Assembly (NCBI RefSeq): GCF_005870085.1 | Contig: NZ_SZNM01000032.1 | Location: 1-41,350, forward strand | Length of the DNA stretch: 41,350 nucleotides | Direction of reading: 5' to 3' | From: Aquibacillus sediminis | GTDB taxonomy: Bacteria; Bacillota; Bacilli; Bacillales; Amphibacillaceae | Shown: piece after piece, positions 26,820-35,831 of the stretch | Layout of the letters: each line of letters begins with the position of its first letter | Numbering within the stretch: position 1 is the stretch's first letter | Translations under genes and position numbers: made by a program | The notes under the pieces: generated by a model | The model's input: the letters and a program-made list of their open reading frames with translations, nothing else | The model's database searches: none | Told to the model about the DNA's origin: nothing

Positions 26820-27045
26820 TTGTTTCGTAGTTGATAGAAACTTCGACGTAACTTCAAACAAAATTTAAGAAACGTGCACATTTACATGAGATTTCGACTC
26901 AGATATAGACGAAAATGAATTAATCGTGCACATCTACCTTGAAAATCACACCTAATGTACACGAAAACTTAAGAAACGTGCACATTTGCCTGGGATTTCG
27001 ACTCAGATATAGACGAAAACATGTGAAATAGTGCACGCCTAACGG
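26820..27045. repeat. Array E: about four 52-bp tandem units
   Basis: The CGTGCAC landmark occurs at 26873, 26925 and 26978, and as AGTGCAC at 27030, giving a 52-53 period. Units 1 and 3 are nearly identical over 60 bases (TTAAGAAACGTGCACATTT, then GATTTCGACTCAGATATAG). TCGACTCAGAT lies 21 bases after CGTG, almost the same phase as TCGATTCAGAT in array C. The array follows a terminator and precedes a convergent gene end. Confidence 0.8.
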
Positions 27046-27133
27046 CAAATTTCCAATATGAGATAATCATATTAAAGTTACGCATGAGTTTATAGTTATT
27101 GTGACAAAACAACAATCTTTTATTAAAAGCCTT

Positions 27134-27240
27134 GTATAAAGTGAAACTTCAATCAGTGGAGTTTTTGCGCTCCCGCACTTGGTGTTAGTACCACACGGAG
27201 TGCCCAGCCAGCAGGCCCTTGGACAGAATGCTCCAATTAA
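27134..27240. repeat. Family B element, copy 3 (left half)
   Basis: It reads AAAGTGAAACTTCAATCAGTG, GTTTTTGCGCTCCC, GTGTTAGTACCA and a GGCCCTTGGACAGAATG region matching the family order seen at 3020-3065. Pairing in the hairpin is degraded. Confidence 0.65.
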
Positions 27241-27259
27241 CAAGGAAGAATGTCCACCT

Positions 27260-28300
27260 TTAGAAAGAGTCGACGTCACCTGTGGTAATAAACCAGTTTG
27301 TATAGTCGGATGCGTACGTTTTTGTGCCGGTTACTTCTTTTCCAACTAGTGGTACTGGGCTATCTTTATGAATAAAACCGTGCTTTTTCAATAAGTCGTA
27401 TAATTCCATTGATGGTAGTGACCAAGCTTGAACCATATCTACCTTGCTCATTTTTTTCATCGCGATAGCTAATAATTCCTTTTGAATCACTTCTTGTTTA
27501 TTTTCATCTACTACGAGATCCATAATCAAGCCATTAGTAAACCCTTTTTGTTCATTTCTTTCTATCTTATAAACTAAGTACCCAAGTAACTCTTGCTTTT
27601 CATAATATCCTAATACATGATACTGATAATCCGGATGCTCTCGATATCGCCAATTTAAATACGCTGCGTCTCGAACCAGTTGGACTGGGTATCTATTTCG
27701 CAACCTTTCTGCTAATTGATCAAACGTTTGATCAAATTTTTCTACCTCTCTAACCTCACCATTACGCGATTGTTTCGTAAACTTCCCTAACCTTATCGCT
27801 GCAACCAATCGATCGAAACCACTGAATACTTTCATAATCGAAAACTTAGTTGATAGTAAAGTTAATGGACGTAAAACATAAACCAATCGTGGCATATCAG
27901 TCATATGAAAGGCACCGGTATACCTTTGGAAAAGCTGTTTAGCCTTTGCAGCTGGAAACCCATAAACATAAGAAATTCCATCCTTTTTTGCCTCTGGGAA
28001 TAGATGTTCATTTAGCTTTCGATAGATACCTTTCCCTTGTGCATCAGGGTCGACCATCGTATCAACTCGAAGGCCTAGTTTTGTTCGTTTCCCATCCACA
28101 AACGCATCATGCACCCATAAACTAATATGTCCTAGAATTTCCCCCTCTTCTTCAAACACTAAAATAAAGGGGTTCGTTGTAGTTGGTGTATTGATAAATT
28201 TCCATTGCCAATGGCTTAATGATCGTTTATGTTTAAATACCTTTTCAAACAAGGCTTGTATTTGCTGTTCATCTCCAGCACGGTATCGTCTTACCGTCAT
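27260..28300 (-). CDS. GNAT-family N-acetyltransferase
   Basis: This is a cytoplasmic acyl-CoA transferase of about 346 residues, probably with two GNAT-like halves. The N-terminal half has MTVRRYRAGDEQQIQALFEKV, then the acetyl-CoA loop DTMVDPDAQGKGIYRKL (Q/R-x-x-G-x-G/A type) at ~80-95. The second half carries YLNWRYREHPDYQY and a final GF motif. The start at 28300 is chosen because GAAAGG sits nine bases upstream; a longer in-frame start at 28342 lacks a ribosome site. It lies 48 bases after ugd on the same strand and is probably cotranscribed, so it may modify a surface polysaccharide precursor. The acceptor is unknown. Confidence 0.85.
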   Translation of the reverse strand: MTVRRYRAGDEQQIQALFEKVFKHKRSLSHWQWKFINTPTTTNPFILVFEEEGEILGHISLWVHDAFVDGKRTKLGLRVDTMVDPDAQGKGIYRKLNEHLFPEAKKDGISYVYGFPAAKAKQLFQRYTGAFHMTDMPRLVYVLRPLTLLSTKFSIMKVFSGFDRLVAAIRLGKFTKQSRNGEVREVEKFDQTFDQLAERLRNRYPVQLVRDAAYLNWRYREHPDYQYHVLGYYEKQELLGYLVYKIERNEQKGFTNGLIMDLVVDENKQEVIQKELLAIAMKKMSKVDMVQAWSLPSMELYDLLKKHGFIHKDSPVPLVGKEVTGTKTYASDYTNWFITTGDVDSF

Positions 28301-28348
28301 AACTTCCATCCTTTCAGAAATGCCATTCCTACCTGGCTCCACTCGCTG

Positions 28349-29515
28349 TTAATCTCTATTATACAAATCTCTCGTGTACACTTTCTCTTCTACATCTTCT
28401 AATTCAGGACTAAGGCGATTAGAGACAATGATATCTGCTGTTTGTTTAAACTCGTCAAAATCCTTTATTACTTTGGAACCATCATAAGATGAATCATCTA
28501 AATTAGGCTCATAGATGACAACTTCGACTCCTTTTTGTTTGATTCGTTTCATAATTCCCTGAACCGAGGACTCCCTAAAGTTGTCAGAGTCTTTTTTCAT
28601 CGTTAAACGATAAATTCCAACTCTATTCGGATTCTTTTCAACAATTTTCGATGCTAAATAATCTTTTCGTGTACGATTAGCATCAACAATTGCCCCGATG
28701 ATATTATTCGGCACATCTTCAAAATTGGCTTTTAGCTGTTTGGTGTCTTTTGGTAAACAGTAGCCACCATAACCAAAGGACGGATTATTATAGTGATCTC
28801 CTATTCGCGGATCTAATCCAACGCCTTCGATAATCTGCTTTGTATCTAATGCTTTCATCTCTGCATACGTATCTAACTCGTTAAAGTATGCAACACGAAG
28901 GGCTAAATACGTATTAGAAAATAGCTTAACTGCTTCTGCTTCCGTAGAATCTGTGAATAGAACTGGAATATCTTGTTTCTCCGCACCTTCTACTAACAGA
29001 TTAGCAAAAGTTTCTGCTCGTTTAGATTGTTCCCCAACAATGATTCTTGATGGATATAAGTTGTCATACAAAGCTTTCCCCTCACGAAGAAACTCAGGCG
29101 AAAACATAATCGTATCTATCCCATACTTTTGTTTTATATCTTTCGTGTACCCAACTGGAACGGTCGATTTAATGACCATAACCGCATTAGGATTAATCGA
29201 TTGAACAGACTCAATCACACTTTCGACAGTTGTTGTGTTAAAATAATTCTTCTCCGTATCATAATCCGTTGGTGTTGCGATGATAACAAAATCTGCGTCT
29301 TTGTACCCTTCTTCCATATTAGTAGTAGCGAACAGATTTAAGTCTTTCGTTTGTAAAAATTCTTCAATCTCCGCATCGACAATTGGCGATTCTTTTCGAT
29401 TTATTTGTTCCACTTTTTCTTGAATAATATCTACAGCGACTACCTCATTATGTTGTGCGAGAAGAACCGCGTTAGATAAACCTACATATCCTGTACCTGC
29501 AATTGCTATTTTCAT
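28349..29515 (-). CDS. ugd: UDP-glucose 6-dehydrogenase, enterobacterial type
   Basis: This enzyme oxidises UDP-glucose to UDP-glucuronate with two NAD+, feeding acidic polysaccharides. It has 388 residues, equal to E. coli Ugd and shorter than the ~440-residue TuaD type common in Bacillus. Motifs are [65 protein letters not shown] and the catalytic Cys in [24 protein letters not shown] forms the C-terminus. The close resemblance to the enterobacterial enzyme, from memory, suggests an old transfer. A GGAG lies ten bases before the ATG. It heads a probable operon with the GNAT gene. Confidence 0.93.
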   Translation of the reverse strand: MKIAIAGTGYVGLSNAVLLAQHNEVVAVDIIQEKVEQINRKESPIVDAEIEEFLQTKDLNLFATTNMEEGYKDADFVIIATPTDYDTEKNYFNTTTVESVIESVQSINPNAVMVIKSTVPVGYTKDIKQKYGIDTIMFSPEFLREGKALYDNLYPSRIIVGEQSKRAETFANLLVEGAEKQDIPVLFTDSTEAEAVKLFSNTYLALRVAYFNELDTYAEMKALDTKQIIEGVGLDPRIGDHYNNPSFGYGGYCLPKDTKQLKANFEDVPNNIIGAIVDANRTRKDYLASKIVEKNPNRVGIYRLTMKKDSDNFRESSVQGIMKRIKQKGVEVVIYEPNLDDSSYDGSKVIKDFDEFKQTADIIVSNRLSPELEDVEEKVYTRDLYNRD

Positions 29516-29933
29516 TTCTACACAACTCCATTACTTCATTTTTATAATCCTTTTATTATAAACAATTGATTTATATCAAATAATTTAAATATATACGATT
29601 TGACTGTATAGCACAAGACAATACAAAACCAATCATATATGCAAGTATATCAATGTTATAGTAAAAGTTCAGCACATTCAATTAATGAAATCAATCGCTT
29701 CAGAACAACTAATTGCTATTTGATATCTTGTTACATGTTTGAATGAATTTGCTTGAGGATGCTTTCTGAAAATTTGTTATTTTTACGTAGTTGGCAGAAA
29801 CACCGGCGTGCTTTTTTTACCCAGACGGGATGGAAGTGGGCCCTCATCCCGCTATTTCACAGACCGCCCTCATTGTAAGGTACTAAAAAATAACCTTAAC
29901 CTATTCAATCATAGGCTAAGGTTATTCATTGCT
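29516..29933. other. Intergenic region upstream of ugd
   Basis: There is no gene here. It contains a palindrome TTGATTTATATCAA (29566-29579) and an A/T-rich presumptive ugd promoter. It also has a block CGTAGTTGGCAGAAAC (29786-29801) that recurs in slightly changed form at 26826, a hairpin CGGGATG/CATCCCG (29826-29851) with GGGCCC in its loop, and the terminator of the glucosaminidase gene. Confidence 0.5.
29884..29927 (-). terminator. Terminator of the SLH glucosaminidase gene
   Basis: AATAACCTTAACCTAT (29889-29904) pairs with ATAGGCTAAGGTTATT (29911-29926) with one wobble. On the minus strand TTTTTTAG follows. Confidence 0.93.
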
Positions 29934-31766
29934 CTAGTCATCTTCTTTCACATAATCTCCATGCACCCAAGCGTCTTCCCCATTGTACGTTACCTTATAC
30001 CACTCGCCGTCTTTAGTAAAATCATCCAGTTCATCTTTGACCCCGACGATCGGGTCCCCTTCTTCTAACTTTCCAACTACAGTTGAATCGGTTGTACTAG
30101 GTTCATTTCGAACATTAAGAACACTAGACCCTACATCATCTACTAATAATAAATTAGTAAACTCTACATATTCTCCAGTTACCCAACCAATTTCATCATC
30201 GACATCAACATTGTACCAGCCACCATTTTCACCGATAACTTCCATTTCTGTACCTTCGGGAATGGTCGTAATTCTTTGTTTTGATGTGGATGGTGCCACT
30301 CGAAGGTTAAGGTTATCCGTCGTTTCGCCAATCCATCCTGCTGATGCCTCATCGACTACATATTGTGCTTCGACGGATGGTTTGGGTGAACCTTCAGGCA
30401 GATTATCATAAGTTGGAATATCAAATTTCAAGACATAATGATCGATTAAATTGTAAACCTCATACATCTTTTGGATATTTTCCGCTTGGATCGTTGCCCA
30501 ATTAACATGTGTGGCATATTGATGATCGCCAGGTGAATCAGGATTCCACCTCATCTTATAAAGGGTGTCTTGTCCTTCTCCAATATACCCACTGTTAATA
30601 AACTTAGCTCCACCAATAATCGAATCTTCTTTTGTGAACCATTCTTGTTCGTAAGCATATTCGGAGCCACTTTCTAGCGGAGTAGAATCATAGGCTTTTA
30701 TACCATACATATTATATGTTTTTCTCTCTGGTACCTCTTCACCATCTACTTCAGAAACAGGATAACCCGTTGACAAAGTCGATGTACCATTCGCTGTCTC
30801 ATGTAAAGCATGAGCAATCAAGTAAATAACGTTGATGTTATATTTCTTACCAGCTTTGATAAAAGCTTCCGCCGTACCTTCTAAACTACCTTTTCCTTTT
30901 AGGATTTTCTGGTTAATTTCATCTGCATGTAACCCATCACTATAGGAAAGTAGTAAAAATTGGAAAAACTCAGGTGTATCCTCTGAAAAATTGTTAGGGT
31001 TTGCATAATGTTCAACCAATTGCTCACTTGCTAAAAATGCTCCCGCACCATCAACTTTTGGTGTTCGGTCCATTTGCGTATTGATGACTTCATCAAAATC
31101 AGAATCATAGGATGTATAGGTTCTAATATCCTTTTCTTGACTCTGATTCATGATCCGATAAAGAAATGCAGAAAACTCTTCTCGAGTGATTGTTTCCTTT
31201 GGCTTGAAATCATCCAAAGCATCTGTTACCTCATATTGAGCTAGAATCTCAACACCTTGCTTATGAGCAGGAGAAACGTTTGATAGATTCATCCCAGGGT
31301 CTGTGCCGTTATCATATAAATCAAACGCCCTTACAAAAGTTGTTGCCACTTCTTCTCTTGTCATGTTGTCATTAGGGTGAAACAACCTGTCACTACCCTT
31401 AAAAACGGAAGGGGTTACTGCTGCAATTTCATCTGCATTGGCGCCACCTTCCCAAACGTCATCATAATATTCACTCAATCTTTCGTCGATGTCAGCAGGT
31501 TTTTGCATATCCAATGCATGATACAATAACACAGCTCCATGACGACGTTGTAATGTTTCTTTCCCACGGAAAGTGCCATCAGAATACCCACTGATAACTC
31601 CTTGCTTCGTTAGCTCCATAATCGGCTCATAGAATGTAGATCCTTCTTTCACATCTGTAAAAGAATGACTATACGCCGCGGATGTAAGTTTAGGAGCTAG
31701 TAGAGTTACCATAGAAATGACAACAATAATCATTGTAATTATCTTGTTGTTCAACCACCTCGGCAT
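29934..31766 (-). CDS. SLH-anchored endo-beta-N-acetylglucosaminidase with SH3 domains
   Basis: This is an exported autolysin-like protein of 610 residues. A signal peptide ends near 31 (SAAYS). Three SLH repeats occupy ~33-215 (SFTDVKEGSTFYEPI, the FHPNDNMTREE region, and DDFKPKETITREEF). A glucosaminidase (GH73-like) domain spans ~300-440, with the putative catalytic Glu in AHALHETANGTS and the supporting YNMYGIKAYD and GGAKFINSGYI. Two bacterial SH3 domains follow (~475-540 and 545-610) with the NLRVAPST and NVRNEPSTT motifs. The enzyme cleaves peptidoglycan glycan and is held at the wall by its SLH repeats. AAAGGGG precedes the ATG. Confidence 0.93.
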   Translation of the reverse strand: MPRWLNNKIITMIIVVISMVTLLAPKLTSAAYSHSFTDVKEGSTFYEPIMELTKQGVISGYSDGTFRGKETLQRRHGAVLLYHALDMQKPADIDERLSEYYDDVWEGGANADEIAAVTPSVFKGSDRLFHPNDNMTREEVATTFVRAFDLYDNGTDPGMNLSNVSPAHKQGVEILAQYEVTDALDDFKPKETITREEFSAFLYRIMNQSQEKDIRTYTSYDSDFDEVINTQMDRTPKVDGAGAFLASEQLVEHYANPNNFSEDTPEFFQFLLLSYSDGLHADEINQKILKGKGSLEGTAEAFIKAGKKYNINVIYLIAHALHETANGTSTLSTGYPVSEVDGEEVPERKTYNMYGIKAYDSTPLESGSEYAYEQEWFTKEDSIIGGAKFINSGYIGEGQDTLYKMRWNPDSPGDHQYATHVNWATIQAENIQKMYEVYNLIDHYVLKFDIPTYDNLPEGSPKPSVEAQYVVDEASAGWIGETTDNLNLRVAPSTSKQRITTIPEGTEMEVIGENGGWYNVDVDDEIGWVTGEYVEFTNLLLVDDVGSSVLNVRNEPSTTDSTVVGKLEEGDPIVGVKDELDDFTKDGEWYKVTYNGEDAWVHGDYVKEDD

Positions 31767-31874
31767 GTTATTCCCCTTTCATTTAAACTATTACACTACT
31801 ATTCTATATATTAGAGGAAAACGAGGGAAAATTCTACCATTTTTGACAGGAAAACATAGATTGTTTTTATATAG

Positions 31875-31912
31875 AAAAAGAGAACTTCTAATAAGATAGA
31901 AGTTCTCTTTTT
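31875..31912 (-). terminator. Terminator of the SLH subtilase gene
   Basis: AAAAAGAGAACTTCTA and TAGAAGTTCTCTTTTT form a perfect 16-bp inverted repeat with a 6-base loop. It could also act in the plus direction. Confidence 0.93.
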
Positions 31913-31944
31913 AACTTATTCCTCTGCAATTACTACCAAATTTT

Positions 31945-31975
31945 GATCGGACGGTTGCACCAGGATAAATTTCCA
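31945..31975. repeat. Family B element, fragment of the right end
   Basis: GATCGGACGGTTGCACCAGG followed by ATAAA matches the right-end block at 3139-3160, 34015-34035 and 40641-40660. Confidence 0.55.
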
Positions 31976-32019
31976 ATTTCGCCAGTTGGAAGATCTTGTT
32001 AAAATTTGTACCAAGGGAA

Positions 32020-33855
32020 TTATTGGTTAGCACCCATATACTTTGCAATTCGATTAAGCATCGCTGCCATTTCTGCTCGCTGGATCGATCTTTTTGGTGC
32101 AAATGTCGTTGCATTCACCCCGTTAATCACCCCTATATGTTTTAAAGTAACAATTGATTGATAAGACCAACGATTTGCTGATACATCTTCGAACGGATTG
32201 GATACCTCTTGGTCATCAGGATCCAAAGCGCGATGTAACATCACGGCCATTTGCTCTCGCGTTAAATTTTGATTGGGCGAGAAGGTTGATGAATTGATTC
32301 CATACATAATACCATGATCAACAACCGTTTGGATTTCGCGTGCTGCCCAATACCGACTTGAAACATCTGTGAAGGTTGTTTCGGTTTGTTCAGATATTGG
32401 AAGATCAAGCATGCGCACGAAGATTGCCGCAGCTTCTGCTCTTGTCAATGACCGTGATGGATAAAAGTATTGATTCGCACCATTCATCCATCCTTTTTCC
32501 CGGACTGCTACGATATCAGAACGTGCCCAACTCCCGTATATATCACGAAAATAATAAGGTGCCTGTGTTAAACCATATCCATACCAAGAGTCACGTCCTG
32601 TTGGGCCCAAGTCAATACTTTCTTGTTGGATTCTTTTCCGGATTTGCGAAACAGTCATCGATGGATTAAGTTGTTTTATCAGCGCTGCCACCCCTGCCAC
32701 ATATGGACTCGCAAAACTTGTTCCATTCACTCGTGCATATTTGTTATGAAGGTGCGTACTTAAAATTGCTTCCCCCGGTGCCGCTATCTCAACTGCCTGT
32801 CCAGTCGATGAAAAATCTGCACGCTGGTTACTCTGATTCGTGGCTCCAACAGCGATTACTTGGGAATACCTAGCAGGATAGCCAACGTTATCCTCTGTAC
32901 CTGCTGGGGTGCCGTCATTTCCTGCAGCAGCAATCACAACAATATTTTGATCGATTGCTTGGCGGATATAACTTTCCATTAATGGCGATCCTCTTTCAGC
33001 ACCTAGACTTATATTCATAATATCCATATCCTGTTGAATGGCCCAATCAATCCCTGCGATCACATCTGACGTATAACCCGTTCCATCTTGTCCAAGAACT
33101 TTCACAGCATAAAGCTCACTTGCCGGTGCAACACCAACAATCCCAATATCATTAGGCTTAGCTCCTATAATCCCTGCAACTTGTGTTCCATGGCCATGAT
33201 CATCCTGATAACTATTGGTATAGTCTACCATCGATACACCTGCGGTAATGGTTACATCCTCATGATCCGCAATTCCTGTATCAAGAACTGCAACCTTCAC
33301 CCCTTCTCCTGTAAAGTTACTTGATAATGCCAGCGGTGATTGAATCGCTTCGCTCCCCCATTCCACTACTTGGGTGGAATTGATTTCCATCACCTTATCA
33401 TATTCTAAGTGGGTAACCCGTTGATCTTGCTCTAAATCCGAAATCTTTTGTCGCGGCACATAACCAGCAATCATATTCATTTCCTCATACGTTTGTTCCA
33501 CCGTGCCATCATATGTTTGTATAACTTGCTCCGGGCTACTATTTTCTTCAACAAGCATCATCACCCTGATTTCGCCGTTTTCTTCAATCTCTGGATCAAT
33601 GGTATCCTCTATAGTGGATTCTGATTGCTGTACCTCATTCGTTCCATCATTTGCTAATGGATCATCCGCTCCTGGACTATCAGATGAATCATCCGTAATC
33701 TCCCTAGTATCCTCAGCGTTTTGACCTGTGACATCCCCCTGCTCCGTAGTATTTAATTGTAGATAGTTAGTTGAAGTATCTTGCTCTGTATTTGGAACTT
33801 GTTGTTGACATGCGGTTAACCATACCACAACAAGTATCGATAGCAGCCTTGTCAT
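32020..33855 (-). CDS. Lipoprotein subtilase (S8) with SLH repeats
   Basis: This is a 611-residue surface protease. It starts with a lipoprotein signal (lipobox LTAC, Cys16) and an acidic Ser/Asp-rich linker (~20-95). An I9-like propeptide (~98-165) follows. The S8 catalytic domain (~175-440) shows Asp in AVLDTGIADHE, His in DHGHGTQVAGIIG, the oxyanion Asn in AAAGNDGTP and Ser in NGTSFASPYVAG. Three SLH repeats end the protein (~445-611). It therefore has two possible anchors, a lipid and the S-layer polymer. The role is probably maturation or turnover of surface proteins. GCGAGGGA lies just before the ATG. Neighbours on both sides are also SLH proteins. Confidence 0.94.
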   Translation of the reverse strand: MTRLLSILVVVWLTACQQQVPNTEQDTSTNYLQLNTTEQGDVTGQNAEDTREITDDSSDSPGADDPLANDGTNEVQQSESTIEDTIDPEIEENGEIRVMMLVEENSSPEQVIQTYDGTVEQTYEEMNMIAGYVPRQKISDLEQDQRVTHLEYDKVMEINSTQVVEWGSEAIQSPLALSSNFTGEGVKVAVLDTGIADHEDVTITAGVSMVDYTNSYQDDHGHGTQVAGIIGAKPNDIGIVGVAPASELYAVKVLGQDGTGYTSDVIAGIDWAIQQDMDIMNISLGAERGSPLMESYIRQAIDQNIVVIAAAGNDGTPAGTEDNVGYPARYSQVIAVGATNQSNQRADFSSTGQAVEIAAPGEAILSTHLHNKYARVNGTSFASPYVAGVAALIKQLNPSMTVSQIRKRIQQESIDLGPTGRDSWYGYGLTQAPYYFRDIYGSWARSDIVAVREKGWMNGANQYFYPSRSLTRAEAAAIFVRMLDLPISEQTETTFTDVSSRYWAAREIQTVVDHGIMYGINSSTFSPNQNLTREQMAVMLHRALDPDDQEVSNPFEDVSANRWSYQSIVTLKHIGVINGVNATTFAPKRSIQRAEMAAMLNRIAKYMGANQ

Positions 33856-33884
33856 GCCATCCCTCGCTTTCTCTACCTTTTGTC

Positions 33885-34085
33885 AACATAATTCAGTGGG
33901 GGTTTTTGCTCTTCCCTCACTGAGTGTTAGTTAAACTAATCGGAGTGTACATGTCCATTTACTCCACATTTGAATTTCTCCGTTTGGTTTCATGCCTTGA
34001 AGTGTGAAGCCTATTGACGATTGTACCAGGTAAAGTAAACTTCACTCAGTGAGGGCTTGCTTAGTACCAGTTAGTTACATGCTCA
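33885..34085. repeat. Family B element, copies 4 and 5 (full element plus a second end)
   Basis: ATTCAGTGGGGG...CTGAGTGTTAG at 33890-33930 opens the element. AAACTAATCGGAGTG, ACTCCACATTTG, CATGCCTTGAAGTG and ATTGACGATTGTACCAGGTAAA follow in the same order as at 2980-3160. A second start (CTTCACTCAGTGAGGGCTTG) begins directly at 34039 and ends with TTAGTTACATGCT. Confidence 0.75.
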
Positions 34086-34095
34086 AAGAAATAAT

Positions 34096-35739
34096 TTATT
34101 CATTCCGCTTTTGTTCAAAATCTTCTAACAATCGGTCCATAAATGTCGCCATGTGTGCCCTTGATGAGACCATATTTGGCCGAAAAGTACCATCATTATA
34201 ACCGCCAATCACCCCGCGCTGATGTAAGGCGATAATGGAATTGTAGGACCACCTAGATGGCGACACATCTTGAAATGGATTTGTCGTATTGGCTGCAACC
34301 GGAAAATTAAAGATATTATGCAATATTTTCGCAAGTTCTTGGCGAGTTAACGATGCATTGGGATCAAAGGTTGTATTTGATTTCCCTTGTATATAGCCAT
34401 TTTCTCGCGCCAGTTCAATTTCTTGTCGTGCCCAATGATTTCTAGTATCTTCAAATTGGTAATTAGTTGGTACTTCTCCTTCATGTCCAAGTGCTCGAAC
34501 AATAATAGTAGCACCTTCTGCTCTTGTAAGTGTTTTGCTTGGTGAAAAGGTAGTCTCCTTCGTACCTTTCATCCATCCTTTATCTGAAACACGACGAATA
34601 CTATCTGCTGCCCAATAGTTGAGGGAGACATCCGTAAAGAAAAAGCGATTTAACCAAGCCGTATAATAATTCCATGTTTCTGGTGTTTCGTGATACAACG
34701 CCCACGATCCCGTTCCTTTAATACCATATTTATTTGGCACTAACAGCTTTTGTTTAATGGCTCGTTCATCGTCGTACCAGATAATATAATCCCCTGGTGT
34801 TAGTTTTGTACTGCCAGCATAGGCGGTTTGTCCGTTTGGAATCGTAAATTCAGCTGATGTGGAATGCTTTTGTTCATCATATTGAACGTCAGCATTGAAG
34901 TCATTGATTAGTTTTTCAATCGTTGTACTTGATAAGCCACGACCTATAAGCTCAGTACCCTCAGCTGTTGGACCACCCGGTGTCCAAATCCGACCATAGA
35001 AAGGTAAACCGACAACAATGCGATCTTTTGGAACACCTTGATTGATCGCATATTGTACAGACCTTTCAAAGAAGTTAAGGGTAGATACAGGACCGATTGG
35101 GCTATCTCTCCCTTCCCATGATTCATCATAAGCCATGATCATAAGATAATCGGCATATTTCGCTAATCCTGGATAATCATAAAAGCCATGCCAGCCCGTT
35201 TTCCAACCATTAGGGTTCGCTGCAACTGCAACCGATACTTCTTTATGATTTGGAACATACTCTCTTAATAACCGTATAAAATCCGTATGTGCGTCACGAT
35301 ATTTTTCATTCACTCCTTCAATGTCAACATTAACACCGTCCAGGTTGTAATTTTCTATTTGGGTTGCGACTTCTTTCGCCAACTTGTCCCTGCTTGCAGC
35401 GGTTTCTAACGCTTTTATCCCTTTTGTTTTATCCCAATGATTCGCTAAGAAAGGGACGACTTTCTTGCCTCGACGGTGCATTTCATCAATAAAGTCTTGT
35501 CTTACTCTCCAAGTAACTTCTAAATTACCTTCGTCCCCGATATCAAAATAGTTTGGCGAAATAACGTGCAAACTTCCCTGTGTTTGGTCCACTTGAGATA
35601 TATACGTATTTGGATTACCAAAGAAAAGATACGACATATTAAATAGACCTTTTTGCGACCGAACTGGAGTACTTTGATGGATAATCGAAAGCATGAAAGC
35701 GATGGTCATACATACGACCAATAGCTTTATGTTTTTCAT
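34096..35739 (-). CDS. SLH-anchored GH18-family glycoside hydrolase
   Basis: This is an exported protein of 547 residues. A signal peptide covers about 1-28. The catalytic domain (~30-360) is a GH18 TIM barrel related to the spore-lytic YaaH type. The active-site strand is LDGVNVDIEGV with the acid/base Glu (near residue 141), and YLMIMAYDESWEG and GLPFYGRIW are conserved barrel strands. Three SLH repeats follow (FFTDVSLNYWAADSI, FEDTRNHWARQEIE, FQDVSPSRWSYNSI). The likely substrate is peptidoglycan or a chitin-like GlcNAc polymer. AAAGGGAGG precedes the ATG. No lysin motif (LysM) is seen, unlike YaaH. Confidence 0.92.
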   Translation of the reverse strand: MKNIKLLVVCMTIAFMLSIIHQSTPVRSQKGLFNMSYLFFGNPNTYISQVDQTQGSLHVISPNYFDIGDEGNLEVTWRVRQDFIDEMHRRGKKVVPFLANHWDKTKGIKALETAASRDKLAKEVATQIENYNLDGVNVDIEGVNEKYRDAHTDFIRLLREYVPNHKEVSVAVAANPNGWKTGWHGFYDYPGLAKYADYLMIMAYDESWEGRDSPIGPVSTLNFFERSVQYAINQGVPKDRIVVGLPFYGRIWTPGGPTAEGTELIGRGLSSTTIEKLINDFNADVQYDEQKHSTSAEFTIPNGQTAYAGSTKLTPGDYIIWYDDERAIKQKLLVPNKYGIKGTGSWALYHETPETWNYYTAWLNRFFFTDVSLNYWAADSIRRVSDKGWMKGTKETTFSPSKTLTRAEGATIIVRALGHEGEVPTNYQFEDTRNHWARQEIELARENGYIQGKSNTTFDPNASLTRQELAKILHNIFNFPVAANTTNPFQDVSPSRWSYNSIIALHQRGVIGGYNDGTFRPNMVSSRAHMATFMDRLLEDFEQKRNE

Positions 35740-35831
35740 CTATGGTGCCTCCCTTTTGCTGCTTGTTCTTAGATGTTTGTGTTTTGGCCAACATTACTAC
35801 TGTTGGCATACGCAAGATAAGCACATATTTA

